Assembly (NCBI GenBank): GCA_001825675.1
Contig: MHYA01000146.1
Span: forward strand, 1 to 37,729
DNA from: Planctomycetes bacterium GWF2_42_9
Lineage (GTDB): Bacteria; Planctomycetota; Phycisphaerae; Sedimentisphaerales; UBA12454
Direction: 5' to 3'
Length of the DNA stretch: 37,729 nt
Under the pieces are notes generated by a model, which had not been told where the DNA came from, searched no databases, and saw nothing but the letters and a program-made list of their open reading frames with translations. Both the position numbers and the translations under genes were made by a program. Position 1 is the stretch's first letter; every line of letters starts with the position of its first letter. Of this stretch, positions 17,274-26,182 are shown in pieces.

Positions 17274-17963
17274 TTAGTATCCTTCACTTTCAAGATACTC
17301 CAATATTTTTAAAGAACTCTTCACGGCTGCCCGCAAATGTATACTCATAAATTTTTTGGCATCTTCAGAATTGTGATTTTTAATGGCCTTACAAATTCGG
17401 CTATGAATCTCAAATACTTCTTTGGCATCAGTAAGCCAATGATCGATAGTGCGGTTCGGACCTAAAAATAAAAGAATTTGATCGCCATGTGTCACGTGCA
17501 GAACGCCATTCAAATGAGAATTTTTGCTAGCATCTATAATGCTGGTGTGAAATTCATGATCACTTTTGACCTTATCAGCTATGACAAGTTCGCCTGTATT
17601 TTCGAGCTTTTCTATAAAGACCCCCATTGACAAATAGGCACGTTCAATAGCCTTTATCTGCTTGTCATCGGCAAGTTCGGCTGCTTTACCGGCAGCATAA
17701 ATTTCTATTATTTCGCGAATTTCAAAAAGTTCAATTACATCTTGCTTGGTGTATTTGCGAACCATAAAACCCTTATTGGTTTCACTGGTAACAAGCCCCT
17801 CGGCCCGCAGGCGAATCAATGATTCTCGAATAGGTACCCTGCTATATCCGAATTTTTCAGCCAGAGTCCGCTCCACAATTCTTTCACCGGGTCTCAACCT
17901 ACCCGTAAGAATCATTTTACGCAGACCGGAATATATGTTTTCTTGAACTGTTTGTATTTCCAT
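17274..17963 (-). CDS. GntR-family transcriptional regulator, FCD (FadR-type) domain
   Basis: A 229-aa protein. The start is placed at ATG 17963 (MEIQTVQENIYSGL) with GAGGA upstream. The longer frame from 18017 would begin inside the operator. The winged helix covers about 10-75 (RPGERIVERTLAEKFGYSRVPIRESLIRLRAEGL). The FCD domain has the usual metal-binding D and H positions (DHEFHTSI, HSRICKAI, SIHLRAA). FCD regulators bind small carboxylates or sugar acids. A GTATAC-box promoter/operator sits just upstream (17985-18018), and similar boxes lie in the 21606/21897 divergent region. This supports autoregulation and control of those genes. Confidence 0.9.
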   Translation of the reverse strand: MEIQTVQENIYSGLRKMILTGRLRPGERIVERTLAEKFGYSRVPIRESLIRLRAEGLVTSETNKGFMVRKYTKQDVIELFEIREIIEIYAAGKAAELADDKQIKAIERAYLSMGVFIEKLENTGELVIADKVKSDHEFHTSIIDASKNSHLNGVLHVTHGDQILLFLGPNRTIDHWLTDAKEVFEIHSRICKAIKNHNSEDAKKFMSIHLRAAVKSSLKILEYLESEGY

Positions 17964-17984
17964 TAGGCTGTCCTCAATTTCTGT

Positions 17985-18018
17985 ATTTGGTATACCATGT
18001 GTGTATACTAAATGCAAG
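17985..18018 (-). promoter_or_regulatory. GntR autoregulatory promoter/operator (site 1)
   Basis: Two GTATAC boxes, 17990-17995 and 18003-18008, are 13 bp apart (start to start). On the minus strand the site reads TTGCAT, then a 17-nt spacer containing one GTATAC, then TATACC, so it looks like a -35/-10 pair with the operator built in. The sequence closely matches site 2 at 21611-21642. Confidence 0.65.
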
Positions 18019-18056
18019 TAAAATTTTCGTCTTTTCCGATTAATCTTAAATTTGTA

Positions 18057-20378
18057 TTAGCTCACGCACTTATCGAACTCCGGCACATCGTCAGAACCGG
18101 ATTTACAGTTCTCGTTTGGAATCAAATCAGTTTGTAAAATGCACGGATAACTCAACTCATCAGAATTACACGTTACGGTTACTTTTTTTGAATTTCGATT
18201 TCTTACATAACCAAAATTTAATTGTGTCTCCCTCAGTTTTCGCGATATTTGAACACTATCCCAACTTGAAGGCAAACAGGGATTGATTTCAAGCCCTTCC
18301 ATCGTGGGCTTAATACCAAGAAATCCTTCCATAACTAACTGATAAAGCCATGCAGCGGCGCCGGTATTTATAATTCCGCTTGTAAGCCCTGGCGTGATGG
18401 AATGAGGACCGTGCCAGAAGTTCGGTATCCACAGCGGAATAGCGTTAGTAACATCAGTACAATCCTCGCCTCTGAGCGGCAAAACATGGTTAATGATTTT
18501 CAATGCCTCATCTGGCCTGCGTGCAACCACTTCTGCCACCGCAAGCATCATTGCCGCATGAATATAACAAGAACCATTTTCACCAGTCCCGGGCTGCTTA
18601 GCAGATTCCCTGCCAACGTTAGGCCGCCACTTCATAAATGGGGGGCTGTAGAGTATCGGCCCCATGCTGGTTTTGATATGCTTGTCTATGGATCCCAGCA
18701 AAATAGGCATCCTGTCATTGGGTACGACACCTGCTATAATGGCCCATGCCTGCATTAACAGGCTTATCCTAGCATCATCATCACTCGATACACCAAATCT
18801 TATGCCATCGTCCGTTATACCGCGAATATACCACTGGCCGTCCCATGCGTGCCTGTTGACCGCTTCCACCAATTCCGTTGATACATATTCAAATTCTTTT
18901 GCCTCAGCATCTCTGTCGAGTTTGCGAAGTAATGGAGCAAAATTTTTGATTGCGTGTACAAAAGCAACGCTTGTCCATGGCGATTCACCGATACCTCTTC
19001 TGCCTGCCTCTTCAAGAGGATCACTCCAATCACCATCAAGCAGCAGAACCATTCCGTGCTTGCCCCTCTGCTTGCATAACCAGCGAATACCATTAATCAA
19101 GCAGTCGATTACTGTTGAAGTGTGCCTCCCCTCAGCATACGCAACTTTTTCATAGAAAAATTCCAAATCGCCGGTCTCCGCAGCATACCGACCAGCCAAA
19201 AGTCCTGCCCAAGTGGCGATATCATTATGTCTTTGATATAGATAATACATACCTTTTGCGACTTCCGGTACCCTCGGCGATGAGCGTGGTAAAAACCCGT
19301 CATCTTTTGCAATTTGGCACACTTCTTTTAAATAGTACCTTGCCCAAGTGGGATCAAAGATCATCCAGCCCCATGCGTCTTGCAGATTATTACGCCAGTT
19401 ATGAAGGAAACTGAATCTCGATGTAATTACCTGCCTGTGAAGTTGGACTTTGGTCCATTTATTCAGAAGTAAATTGAGCTTTTCGTCAGGTGTTTTGATG
19501 AAATCAACCGTCAGTTCATCAAACGCTTGTTGTGAACGCATTTGGCCGTGAATCGCCAAATCAGGTTTCCTAAATGACAATAATTGATTTTCGGCATCGT
19601 CAAAATTATCTGCAAGACCATAGATGAAATTGATTTTGTATTCCTGTTTAGGTCGCAGTTCCAGCTCATAGGATAGGGCCTGAATCATTTTTGTTGCATG
19701 GGCATCTACATTGGGCAGCACCCCCGTTTTGAATCCCTCCGCCTGCTCAATGGACACATCAGACCCAAGAAATGCGCCGTATGAACCGCAATAAGATTTG
19801 GGCTGTTTATCAGCCATATAGTATGACGCATACTTGTACTTCGCCGTACCGTAATGACAACGCTGTGCAAGCAAAGCACCGGCACTGGCATTGTATCTGG
19901 TTTTTTCCAACTGATGGTCATTGCCAATGCCGTCAAGCTCTGTAAAGTGACTACCAACCAATACAAATCTTCTAGTTCCGGTTGAATGATTACAAATAAT
20001 CAGCCTAGCCAATTCTGCTGGTTGGTCAAGATCAGCAGATATCACCAGCGTGCTTTCAATTTGAGAGTGTTTTATATAAAACTCAGTTCTGCCGGGATAA
20101 TGGCGACAGGCATATTCATCAGTAACGCCAAAGCCGGTTAGTGACCATGACTGCCCGGAATCTTTATCAACCAAACAGTAATTTCTGCCTCTGGAGACTA
20201 GATTTGCCTTTTCGCAAATGTAAAAAACAGGTCCCAGTCCACGCTGTGAAATTACTATTTGAAATTTGCCATCACGTCCATAAATGTAATTGTCCCAAGG
20301 CCGAGGTGTGTCGGGCCGGGTAATCGTGTAACAGTCGCTACTGCTGTCAACAAATCCCCACTTACTTCTGAATTGCAT
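18057..20378 (-). CDS. GH94-like (former GT36) phosphorylase-family protein
   Basis: A protein of 773 aa from the ATG at 20378 (MQFRSKWGFVD, upstream GGAAAGG). A frame from 20408 would add 10 residues. It has an N-terminal beta-sandwich (YGRDGKFQIVISQRGLGPVF) and an (alpha/alpha)6 barrel with NWRNNLQDAWGWMIFDP and LLLDGDWSDPLEEAG (about residues 441-455). The latter corresponds to the GDWND catalytic-acid motif of GH94, here with Ser in place of Asn. GH94 and relatives phosphorolyse beta-glucosides such as cellobiose or chitobiose. There is no signal peptide, so it acts in the cytoplasm. It overlaps the upstream gene by 17 nt, so the two are coupled. Substrate unknown. Confidence 0.78.
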   Translation of the reverse strand: MQFRSKWGFVDSSSDCYTITRPDTPRPWDNYIYGRDGKFQIVISQRGLGPVFYICEKANLVSRGRNYCLVDKDSGQSWSLTGFGVTDEYACRHYPGRTEFYIKHSQIESTLVISADLDQPAELARLIICNHSTGTRRFVLVGSHFTELDGIGNDHQLEKTRYNASAGALLAQRCHYGTAKYKYASYYMADKQPKSYCGSYGAFLGSDVSIEQAEGFKTGVLPNVDAHATKMIQALSYELELRPKQEYKINFIYGLADNFDDAENQLLSFRKPDLAIHGQMRSQQAFDELTVDFIKTPDEKLNLLLNKWTKVQLHRQVITSRFSFLHNWRNNLQDAWGWMIFDPTWARYYLKEVCQIAKDDGFLPRSSPRVPEVAKGMYYLYQRHNDIATWAGLLAGRYAAETGDLEFFYEKVAYAEGRHTSTVIDCLINGIRWLCKQRGKHGMVLLLDGDWSDPLEEAGRRGIGESPWTSVAFVHAIKNFAPLLRKLDRDAEAKEFEYVSTELVEAVNRHAWDGQWYIRGITDDGIRFGVSSDDDARISLLMQAWAIIAGVVPNDRMPILLGSIDKHIKTSMGPILYSPPFMKWRPNVGRESAKQPGTGENGSCYIHAAMMLAVAEVVARRPDEALKIINHVLPLRGEDCTDVTNAIPLWIPNFWHGPHSITPGLTSGIINTGAAAWLYQLVMEGFLGIKPTMEGLEINPCLPSSWDSVQISRKLRETQLNFGYVRNRNSKKVTVTCNSDELSYPCILQTDLIPNENCKSGSDDVPEFDKCVS

Positions 20379-21606
20379 CAATGCCTTTCCGCCAGTTCTT
20401 CTGTACAAATTCCGAAACCGGATCCCAATATCCGGTCATATCCTCTTCCAGTCCGGCAACCTCATGCATGCTGCCTCCGTTCGCCCCCGATTCATCAATG
20501 GCTTTTATCATTTTTTCCAGCACATCCAAATCAGTTCGTTTCGCTGTTTGATAATTAAAAAGTTGTATCCAGAATAGAATCCGCTGGTTGCTTTTGGCGA
20601 CAGATTTAAATTCTTTTGTCCCTCGTGCGATTGCTTCTGGAGGCACAAAGTTATGCCCTGCAATTATTGCATCTATATATCCATCTTTGACCCAGCTTTT
20701 CCACGGCAGAACGGCATTGCCATAAGGCCAGCCATACTTTTCATTTTCGGCTGTTTTGATTCCCAACCAGAGTTCCTTCCCAGACTTATGCACTATATGT
20801 GAAGCGTTCTTTAAAAATTTTGTAAACCCCTCTGCACGAATCTGGTGCCAAAGGTTGGCATCAAACGGCTCTTTTTGTATGTCTTTACCATATAGCCTCT
20901 TATATTCCTGAATTACCGGCATATTATAACCATAATCATCGCCTTTATCAGTATTTCGATAAAATGCGTGAGTCCTTGTGCATAGGTAAATCCCATCAAA
21001 GTCATAGGAACAAAGTTCCGCGATTTCGGCAAGTTTCTGTTTGCAAACCGCTGGTTCACTATAACAAAGGGTTCCGACCATGGCGTTCCCTGTTTTATCA
21101 AGCAATGCGCAATGCGGATTTTCGGTAATAAACCTACTTTCGCAATATTTCTCAAACCCATTCGCTTTGATCCCGCCCTCGTCACTGATGGTCATCCACG
21201 CAAATATTTTTATACCGTTTGCTTTGGCTTCTTTAACAGCAACATCAAGTGGATCAAAATCCTGCAATATCCTAGCCATTTCTAAATACTGGCCTTGCAA
21301 TGAGTTGCAGTCCATATTACCGGGAAAAATGGTAGCTGTTTTAGATTGATAAGCAACCTGTCCCAGCACCGAAACTCGCCAGAGCACACCGTCAACCCCC
21401 ATTTGTTTGCATTTCTGAAAGAACTGTTTTATTTCGGGCTTCCGGTAAGTGGTGTAGCCGAATTTCGACGCATAAATCACCTGATCGTAATAATCAACAT
21501 TTATGAAATATTGCTGATCTGAATGCGATGCAAATACAACAGGCACTTGCCACAATAGAAATCCCAGAAACAAAATAATGCTCGAATATTTTATAAAACT
21601 TTTCAT
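20362..21606 (-). CDS. Exported TIM-barrel glycosyl hydrolase-like protein (GHL10/COG1649-type)
   Basis: A 414-aa protein from ATG 21606 with a signal peptide (MKSFIKYSSIILFLGFLLWQVPVVFA). The body resembles glycosyl-hydrolase-like family 10: FFQKCKQMGVDGVLWRVS, DPLDVAVKEAKANGIKIFAWM, LCSYDFDGIYLCTRTHAF, WLGIKTAENEKYGWPYG and a late IKAIDESGANGGSMHEVAGL. These are alternating strands and helices of a barrel with candidate acidic residues. It is probably periplasmic or anchored. No Shine-Dalgarno precedes the ATG, and a -10-like TATACT ends 8 nt before it, suggesting a leaderless message. It forms an operon with the GH94-like gene. Exact activity unknown. Confidence 0.65.
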   Translation of the reverse strand: MKSFIKYSSIILFLGFLLWQVPVVFASHSDQQYFINVDYYDQVIYASKFGYTTYRKPEIKQFFQKCKQMGVDGVLWRVSVLGQVAYQSKTATIFPGNMDCNSLQGQYLEMARILQDFDPLDVAVKEAKANGIKIFAWMTISDEGGIKANGFEKYCESRFITENPHCALLDKTGNAMVGTLCYSEPAVCKQKLAEIAELCSYDFDGIYLCTRTHAFYRNTDKGDDYGYNMPVIQEYKRLYGKDIQKEPFDANLWHQIRAEGFTKFLKNASHIVHKSGKELWLGIKTAENEKYGWPYGNAVLPWKSWVKDGYIDAIIAGHNFVPPEAIARGTKEFKSVAKSNQRILFWIQLFNYQTAKRTDLDVLEKMIKAIDESGANGGSMHEVAGLEEDMTGYWDPVSEFVQKNWRKGIDAIQK

Positions 21607-21610
21607 AGAT

Positions 21611-21642
21611 GCGAGTATACCATACTTGTATACCAAATGCAA
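21611..21642 (-). promoter_or_regulatory. GntR-type promoter/operator (site 2)
   Basis: GTATAC boxes at 21615-21620 and 21628-21633, 13 bp apart. Reading on the minus strand: TTGCAT, a 17-nt spacer holding one box, then TATACT, then ATG 8 nt later. Compared with site 1 over 29 bp, about 24 positions are identical, including the TTGCATTT lead. Confidence 0.65.
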
Positions 21643-21727
21643 TGTTTGCGGCATAAATATTGTAAAAATTCAGAGCAAATTTTTTCTGTGTTTTCAAAAA
21701 ATGTTCTTGCATTTCTTAAAATCATAG

Positions 21728-21759
21728 GTATACCAGATAAGTATACCGTTTACGTATAC
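21728..21759 (+). promoter_or_regulatory. Triple GTATAC operator (site 3)
   Basis: Three GTATAC boxes at 21728, 21741 and 21754, each exactly 13 bp from the next. It lies between the divergent genes at 21606 and 21897. A TATAAT at 21826-21831 could be the -10 for the plus-strand gene, with no convincing -35, so the array could act as an activator or repressor site upstream of it. Confidence 0.6.
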
Positions 21760-21896
21760 TGCATCTTGCGAGTTGTAGTCAAAATAAATCTGCAAAAAAG
21801 CATCTAGCCTGCTACCTTGTTAAAATATAATCGAGTATCTAGCTGTAATTTTATCAGATTATTATCTGATTCGACTCTATATTAAGGAGAAGTATT

Positions 21897-24800
21897 ATGA
21901 CTAGAAAACAAATGTTTTATTGCATCATGGTATTGTTTTTTGCAGGGTTGGGCAGGGCAGATTTCGACGCGGATAATTTTGCGGATGTATTCACAATTGA
22001 AAGCGGCACAGTCAAATGGTATGAGCGAGTACTAAATTCTAATAGTGCCGCCTATCTTTCACAGATCTCAACAAACACCGCAGCAGTAGCTATAGGCAAT
22101 CTTGATGGTGACCTATATACCGATGTGATCATTGGAAAAACTGGAACCAACAATAGTTCCTGTTGGTATGAAGCCAACGAGACAGACAATACGCTTACTT
22201 TGGTAAGTTCCAGTCTTATCGGCTGGGTCATCCCAAACGGCGCTGCAATCGGAGATTACGATAATGATGGGGCAAGGGAAATATTCCTTGTTGGGACCAA
22301 TGGAAATGTAACCCGTTACGAATGCACGGGTAATGACGCAGTCTCGAGTCTTGGAACTCTGACAGGAAGCGCTACCGCTGTTGCCACCGGCAATCTTGAT
22401 GGCGATAGTTATGATGATCTCCTTATAGGCAAAAGTGGTGGTATTAACTGGTATGAAAATAACGCATGGAAACGCCAGTTCGGTACAGATTGCAGTCCAA
22501 AAACGCTTTTGCTTACCAACATTGACGGTGATCCTAATGGCGATTTGCTTCTGATTACATCTGGTAATGTGGCCAAATGGCTTGAGGGCAGCACAAATGA
22601 TGTAAACCCTGTCAGTGTGCAAACCTTTGACAGCAGTTGTAATTCGATAGGTGCTGCGGATGTTGATAATGACGGAATCTGCGAAGTCATGCTCACACAC
22701 AGCGTTTCGGCAGTGACATGGTGGGAAGCATACCAGGACGACTATGCTCCAAGTGGTTATCTTGCTCTTGCCAGAAATACAATCCATACACTCGAAGGTA
22801 TTCAATTGTCAACAGCCGCTACAGAAATCAAGGGCGGCAAAATTGATTCCGACGGCCTTACGGATATTGTAGTTATTGAGAACGGCAACGCTAAATGGTT
22901 TGAATCCGACCGTCCGGATAACCGTCTTACCAAAGTGAAGACTTTTGGCACAAATGTTCAGGCAGTGGCTTGCGGAAATTTTGATAATGATTACTACACA
23001 GATCTCATCGTTGCTTGTACCGGCACGAGCAAATATACACAATGGTATGAGCATGATGTAAACGATGACAGTTATAAATTAATCAAAAACGATTTGATTA
23101 CCTGGACAAAAACAAACGGCATCGGAATTTGCGACTATGATGCTGATGGGAATCCGGACCTGTTCATCGTAGGAAGTAACGGTAATGCCAATAGGTATGA
23201 AGCCACAGGTGATAATGCTTATACCTCGATTGGAACTTTGACATCAGGAGCAATAAGCTGCACTGGAGGTGATCTTGACGGAGACAGCTATGATGACCTT
23301 CTCATAACCAAAAGCGGCGGAATTTACTGGTGGGAAAGTAGCACCGCCCGAACGACATTCGGCGATACGAGTGCTCTCGGCCTGGCACTGGGTAACATAG
23401 ATGGCGATACATATCCGGACCTGCTGGTCGTAACATCAGGCAACGCGGTAAAGTGGTATGAAGCAAACGGTAATAACGCCACACCGGTTTATCGAGCAAC
23501 TATCAGTGGTGCATCTAGTATTACCTCTGCCGCAATTTTTGATATCGATGATGACGGCACCAACGAAGTAGTACTCACAAAAAGTAGCGGCGCGACCTTA
23601 TGGTATGAAAGTCCCGGAAATGACCGAATCCTTGCAACTACAGGCGGTTCGGCAGGCAGTTCTGCAACAGGAATTGCTGGCGGATTCTTTGACAAGGATA
23701 TCAAATCCGATGCATTCGTTGTGAACAGTAGCGGCTCTGTTGACTGGTACGAATTTATAGATGACAACAGGCTCGCCTATGTCAAAGACGTTACCACAAT
23801 CGCCACCTCTGTCGCCGCCGGCAATTTTGATAATGACAACAAATATGATCTTATCGTCGGTAAAACTTCAGCAACATCATGGTATGAGGCAGATAACACA
23901 AACGGCGGAAGTACTCTGATTTCCAGTACAATGGCGGGCGTAAGCAGCGCAAATAAGATTGCAATTGGCAAAATAGACAAAGATGCTTATGGCGATGTGC
24001 TATTGATAGACAGTTCCGGTAACGTCCACTGGTATGAGGCCACAGGCAACGGTACATATACCGAGCGGTCGTCGGCTGTTACAACCGGAGCTCAGGCGGT
24101 CACAATCGGCGATTTTGACAGGGATAGCCTTACTGATGTGTTCATTGCAAAATCTTCAACTCTCAGTCGTTATGAGGCCACCGGCTCAGATAATACGTTA
24201 GCTCTTGTTAGAAGCTATGATTCCATTGCAAATGCTAAGGCATTGGCTTTGGGTAATCTGCGATATGAAGCAGAGATTTACGGGGCAGACGATTTGCTTG
24301 TTGTAGATGTAAATGATGCCGCAAAATGGTATGAGACCCCCGATTTCAACAATCTTGATTATAAATCGACGCTTGAAACCGGTGCAAGTTCGGTTTTAAC
24401 AGCAGATATAGATGCAGATGGTAAAGTTGAAATAATGGTGACACATGCCAGTTCTGCACCCAATTGGTATGAATACGATCCTCAGCAGGTTTCAGTCATA
24501 TCTAGGGCAGGATCCGGGATATCGGCAGGATGTTCTACCCTGGCAGCACTTGGCTTCACCTGTGAAAATATGACGCTGCCTGCGAAAATTTCAGATAGTA
24601 TCTGCTATCCTAGTTACGATGATGTTTATTTTCCAGCAATGGGTGTAAAAGAAACGTACGGCTGGGATAGAATTCGTGCAGTAAACAGCTTTGGATCACA
24701 TCCAACAGATGAATGGCCGCTCGCTTTCCAATCTTTGAATTATGGTTCTAGTTGGAGCGGAGCCAGCAGCTTTAGTATAGGTCCACTCAACTGGCTTAAC

Positions 24801-25877
24801 CTTCCCGAAGAGAGCAACGCAATTGCCTTAGGATTCAGTGCGACACTGGTTAATGCTAGGCTTTTCACTGGTACTGTTGGGTTTGTAGATCGAAATGGCA
24901 CCACTTCTACACAAACCTGTAACATTACATTTACCAGTGATGTTGCAGAAGCATACTTCCATAGAGGCGTTATAATGCTCGATAATGGGAATCTTCTTGC
25001 GAATATGTACATTAAATGGTCGGGCCAGAACTATTTCACTTCTGTTGTCGTGGAATCTTCGGACAGGGGTCTTAACTGGACATATAAATCCACTCTGGCA
25101 TCACGCCCAGGCGGTGTAACTAATGAGGGCCCGTCAGAATCCTGTCTTGTAAAACTTTCAAATGGAAATGTACTTGGGGCTGCCCGAATGGGCGAGCCAA
25201 TGGTGGATAGTTTTGCTAATTGTGAGTTGGTTATCAAAATCAGCACGGACGGAGGTGCCACATGGGCTACTTTAACATCAATGGGGGTATCATCAGTTGA
25301 TCCTTTTCTGCTGCAGATCGATAATGGTCAAATAGTGCTTAGCTATGGCCGGCCTGGAGCACATTTAAAGCTTTCCGATGCAAACGGCCAGAACTGGTCA
25401 GAACCATTCGCAGATTTTTTTGGTCCGGGCTGCGGTTACACCAGCATGGTCAAAAATGCCATAGGCGATATTCTGTTCTTCTACACCGAATCTAATTTTC
25501 AGGTCAATAATCTCCAGACATACGGAAAGCATGTCAATCACCAGAGAATGACAAGAGTCGCCATGCCTTTACCTGCTACACCGCTCGTATCATACGGTAC
25601 CAGTCCTCGGACTGGGGGTACTAATGTTCCTAGAAATTACATTTTTCAATGGGTACCAGGTAAGAATACGGATTCAAGCGATGTTTATTTTGGCACGAAT
25701 TTCAATAATGTTAAAAATGCCACGACTGCTTCTGCCGAATATAAAGGTAACGTATACGGCGGGGCTTATACTCCGGCTACATTAGCTGCTAACACAACAT
25801 ATTATTGGCGTATAGATGGCAGAAACAGTTCAGGAGTAACAACAGGATATGTACGATCATTTACAACCGGCAGCTAG
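21897..25877 (+). CDS. Giant exported protein: three FG-GAP propellers, sialidase-like domain, FN3-like end
   Basis: A 1326-aa protein with a signal peptide (MTRKQMFYCIMVLFFAGLGRA) and an AAGGAGA Shine-Dalgarno. FG-GAP repeats fall into three tandem units of about 280-295 residues each (about 21-315, 316-596 and 597-870), each with Ca2+ loops such as NLDGDSYDD and matching WYE turns. A sialidase/BNR-like domain follows (about 890-1235) with Asp boxes SSDRGLNW and STDGGATW and a YGRPGAHLKLSDANGQNW segment. The last 90 residues are FN3-like (YRWRIDGRNSSG-type: YYWRIDGRN). It is a paralogue of the 691-aa protein at 12163 but without a dockerin tail. Likely surface or secreted, and linked to glycans. 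A triple operator and terminator flank it. Confidence 0.83.
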   Translation: MTRKQMFYCIMVLFFAGLGRADFDADNFADVFTIESGTVKWYERVLNSNSAAYLSQISTNTAAVAIGNLDGDLYTDVIIGKTGTNNSSCWYEANETDNTLTLVSSSLIGWVIPNGAAIGDYDNDGAREIFLVGTNGNVTRYECTGNDAVSSLGTLTGSATAVATGNLDGDSYDDLLIGKSGGINWYENNAWKRQFGTDCSPKTLLLTNIDGDPNGDLLLITSGNVAKWLEGSTNDVNPVSVQTFDSSCNSIGAADVDNDGICEVMLTHSVSAVTWWEAYQDDYAPSGYLALARNTIHTLEGIQLSTAATEIKGGKIDSDGLTDIVVIENGNAKWFESDRPDNRLTKVKTFGTNVQAVACGNFDNDYYTDLIVACTGTSKYTQWYEHDVNDDSYKLIKNDLITWTKTNGIGICDYDADGNPDLFIVGSNGNANRYEATGDNAYTSIGTLTSGAISCTGGDLDGDSYDDLLITKSGGIYWWESSTARTTFGDTSALGLALGNIDGDTYPDLLVVTSGNAVKWYEANGNNATPVYRATISGASSITSAAIFDIDDDGTNEVVLTKSSGATLWYESPGNDRILATTGGSAGSSATGIAGGFFDKDIKSDAFVVNSSGSVDWYEFIDDNRLAYVKDVTTIATSVAAGNFDNDNKYDLIVGKTSATSWYEADNTNGGSTLISSTMAGVSSANKIAIGKIDKDAYGDVLLIDSSGNVHWYEATGNGTYTERSSAVTTGAQAVTIGDFDRDSLTDVFIAKSSTLSRYEATGSDNTLALVRSYDSIANAKALALGNLRYEAEIYGADDLLVVDVNDAAKWYETPDFNNLDYKSTLETGASSVLTADIDADGKVEIMVTHASSAPNWYEYDPQQVSVISRAGSGISAGCSTLAALGFTCENMTLPAKISDSICYPSYDDVYFPAMGVKETYGWDRIRAVNSFGSHPTDEWPLAFQSLNYGSSWSGASSFSIGPLNWLNLPEESNAIALGFSATLVNARLFTGTVGFVDRNGTTSTQTCNITFTSDVAEAYFHRGVIMLDNGNLLANMYIKWSGQNYFTSVVVESSDRGLNWTYKSTLASRPGGVTNEGPSESCLVKLSNGNVLGAARMGEPMVDSFANCELVIKISTDGGATWATLTSMGVSSVDPFLLQIDNGQIVLSYGRPGAHLKLSDANGQNWSEPFADFFGPGCGYTSMVKNAIGDILFFYTESNFQVNNLQTYGKHVNHQRMTRVAMPLPATPLVSYGTSPRTGGTNVPRNYIFQWVPGKNTDSSDVYFGTNFNNVKNATTASAEYKGNVYGGAYTPATLAANTTYYWRIDGRNSSGVTTGYVRSFTTGS

Positions 25878-25895
25878 TTTCAGCGTCACTTTGAA

Positions 25896-25937
25896 TTTAA
25901 GAACGAGGCCGGTGTTAAAACCGGTCTCGTTCTTAAA
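25896..25937 (+). terminator. Stem-loop terminator after the 1326-aa gene
   Basis: A 17-bp stem with one G-U pair (25896-25912 with 25921-25937), an 8-nt loop and a weak T-rich tail (GTATATTTTC). It lies 18 nt past the stop codon. Confidence 0.75.
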
Positions 25938-26182
25938 GTATATTTTCGCTCTTCATGTAATTGGGGTGTGGGTTTCTAAAAAAACACATCTTTATGATAG
26001 GTAGAACAATTTAAAACTTGGCAAGGACTTGAACCTACAATCATCCCGACCACGCCTGTTGTTATTCTAAAGCATCATAATCTGACCGCCATAATATTTT
26101 ACTATGACACCACCGTCCCAGTCGGCAGAACAATAGACCCGCCATAACTTTTCAGTTTAAAAATTATCAGAGCTGATATTTC
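25938..26182. other. Intergenic stretch before the recombinase
   Basis: No gene seen. It contains a tRNA-like T-arm string on the minus strand (TAGGTTCAAGTCCTT at about 26028-26042) whose stem does not pair beyond three bases, so I do not call a tRNA. No promoter of good quality is visible for the recombinase gene. Confidence 0.3.

Noticed and set aside
22113-22805. 230-codon antisense frame inside the 1326-aa gene
   Set aside because: It is a shadow of the repeated FG-GAP coding sequence. The sense frame has a signal peptide, SD and conserved domains.
26020-26095. tRNA-like sequence on the minus strand (TAGGTTCAAGTCC)
   Set aside because: The T-loop looks right, but the T-stem pairs at only about three positions and no acceptor or anticodon stem can be built. 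It could be a decayed att site, but the evidence is too weak.
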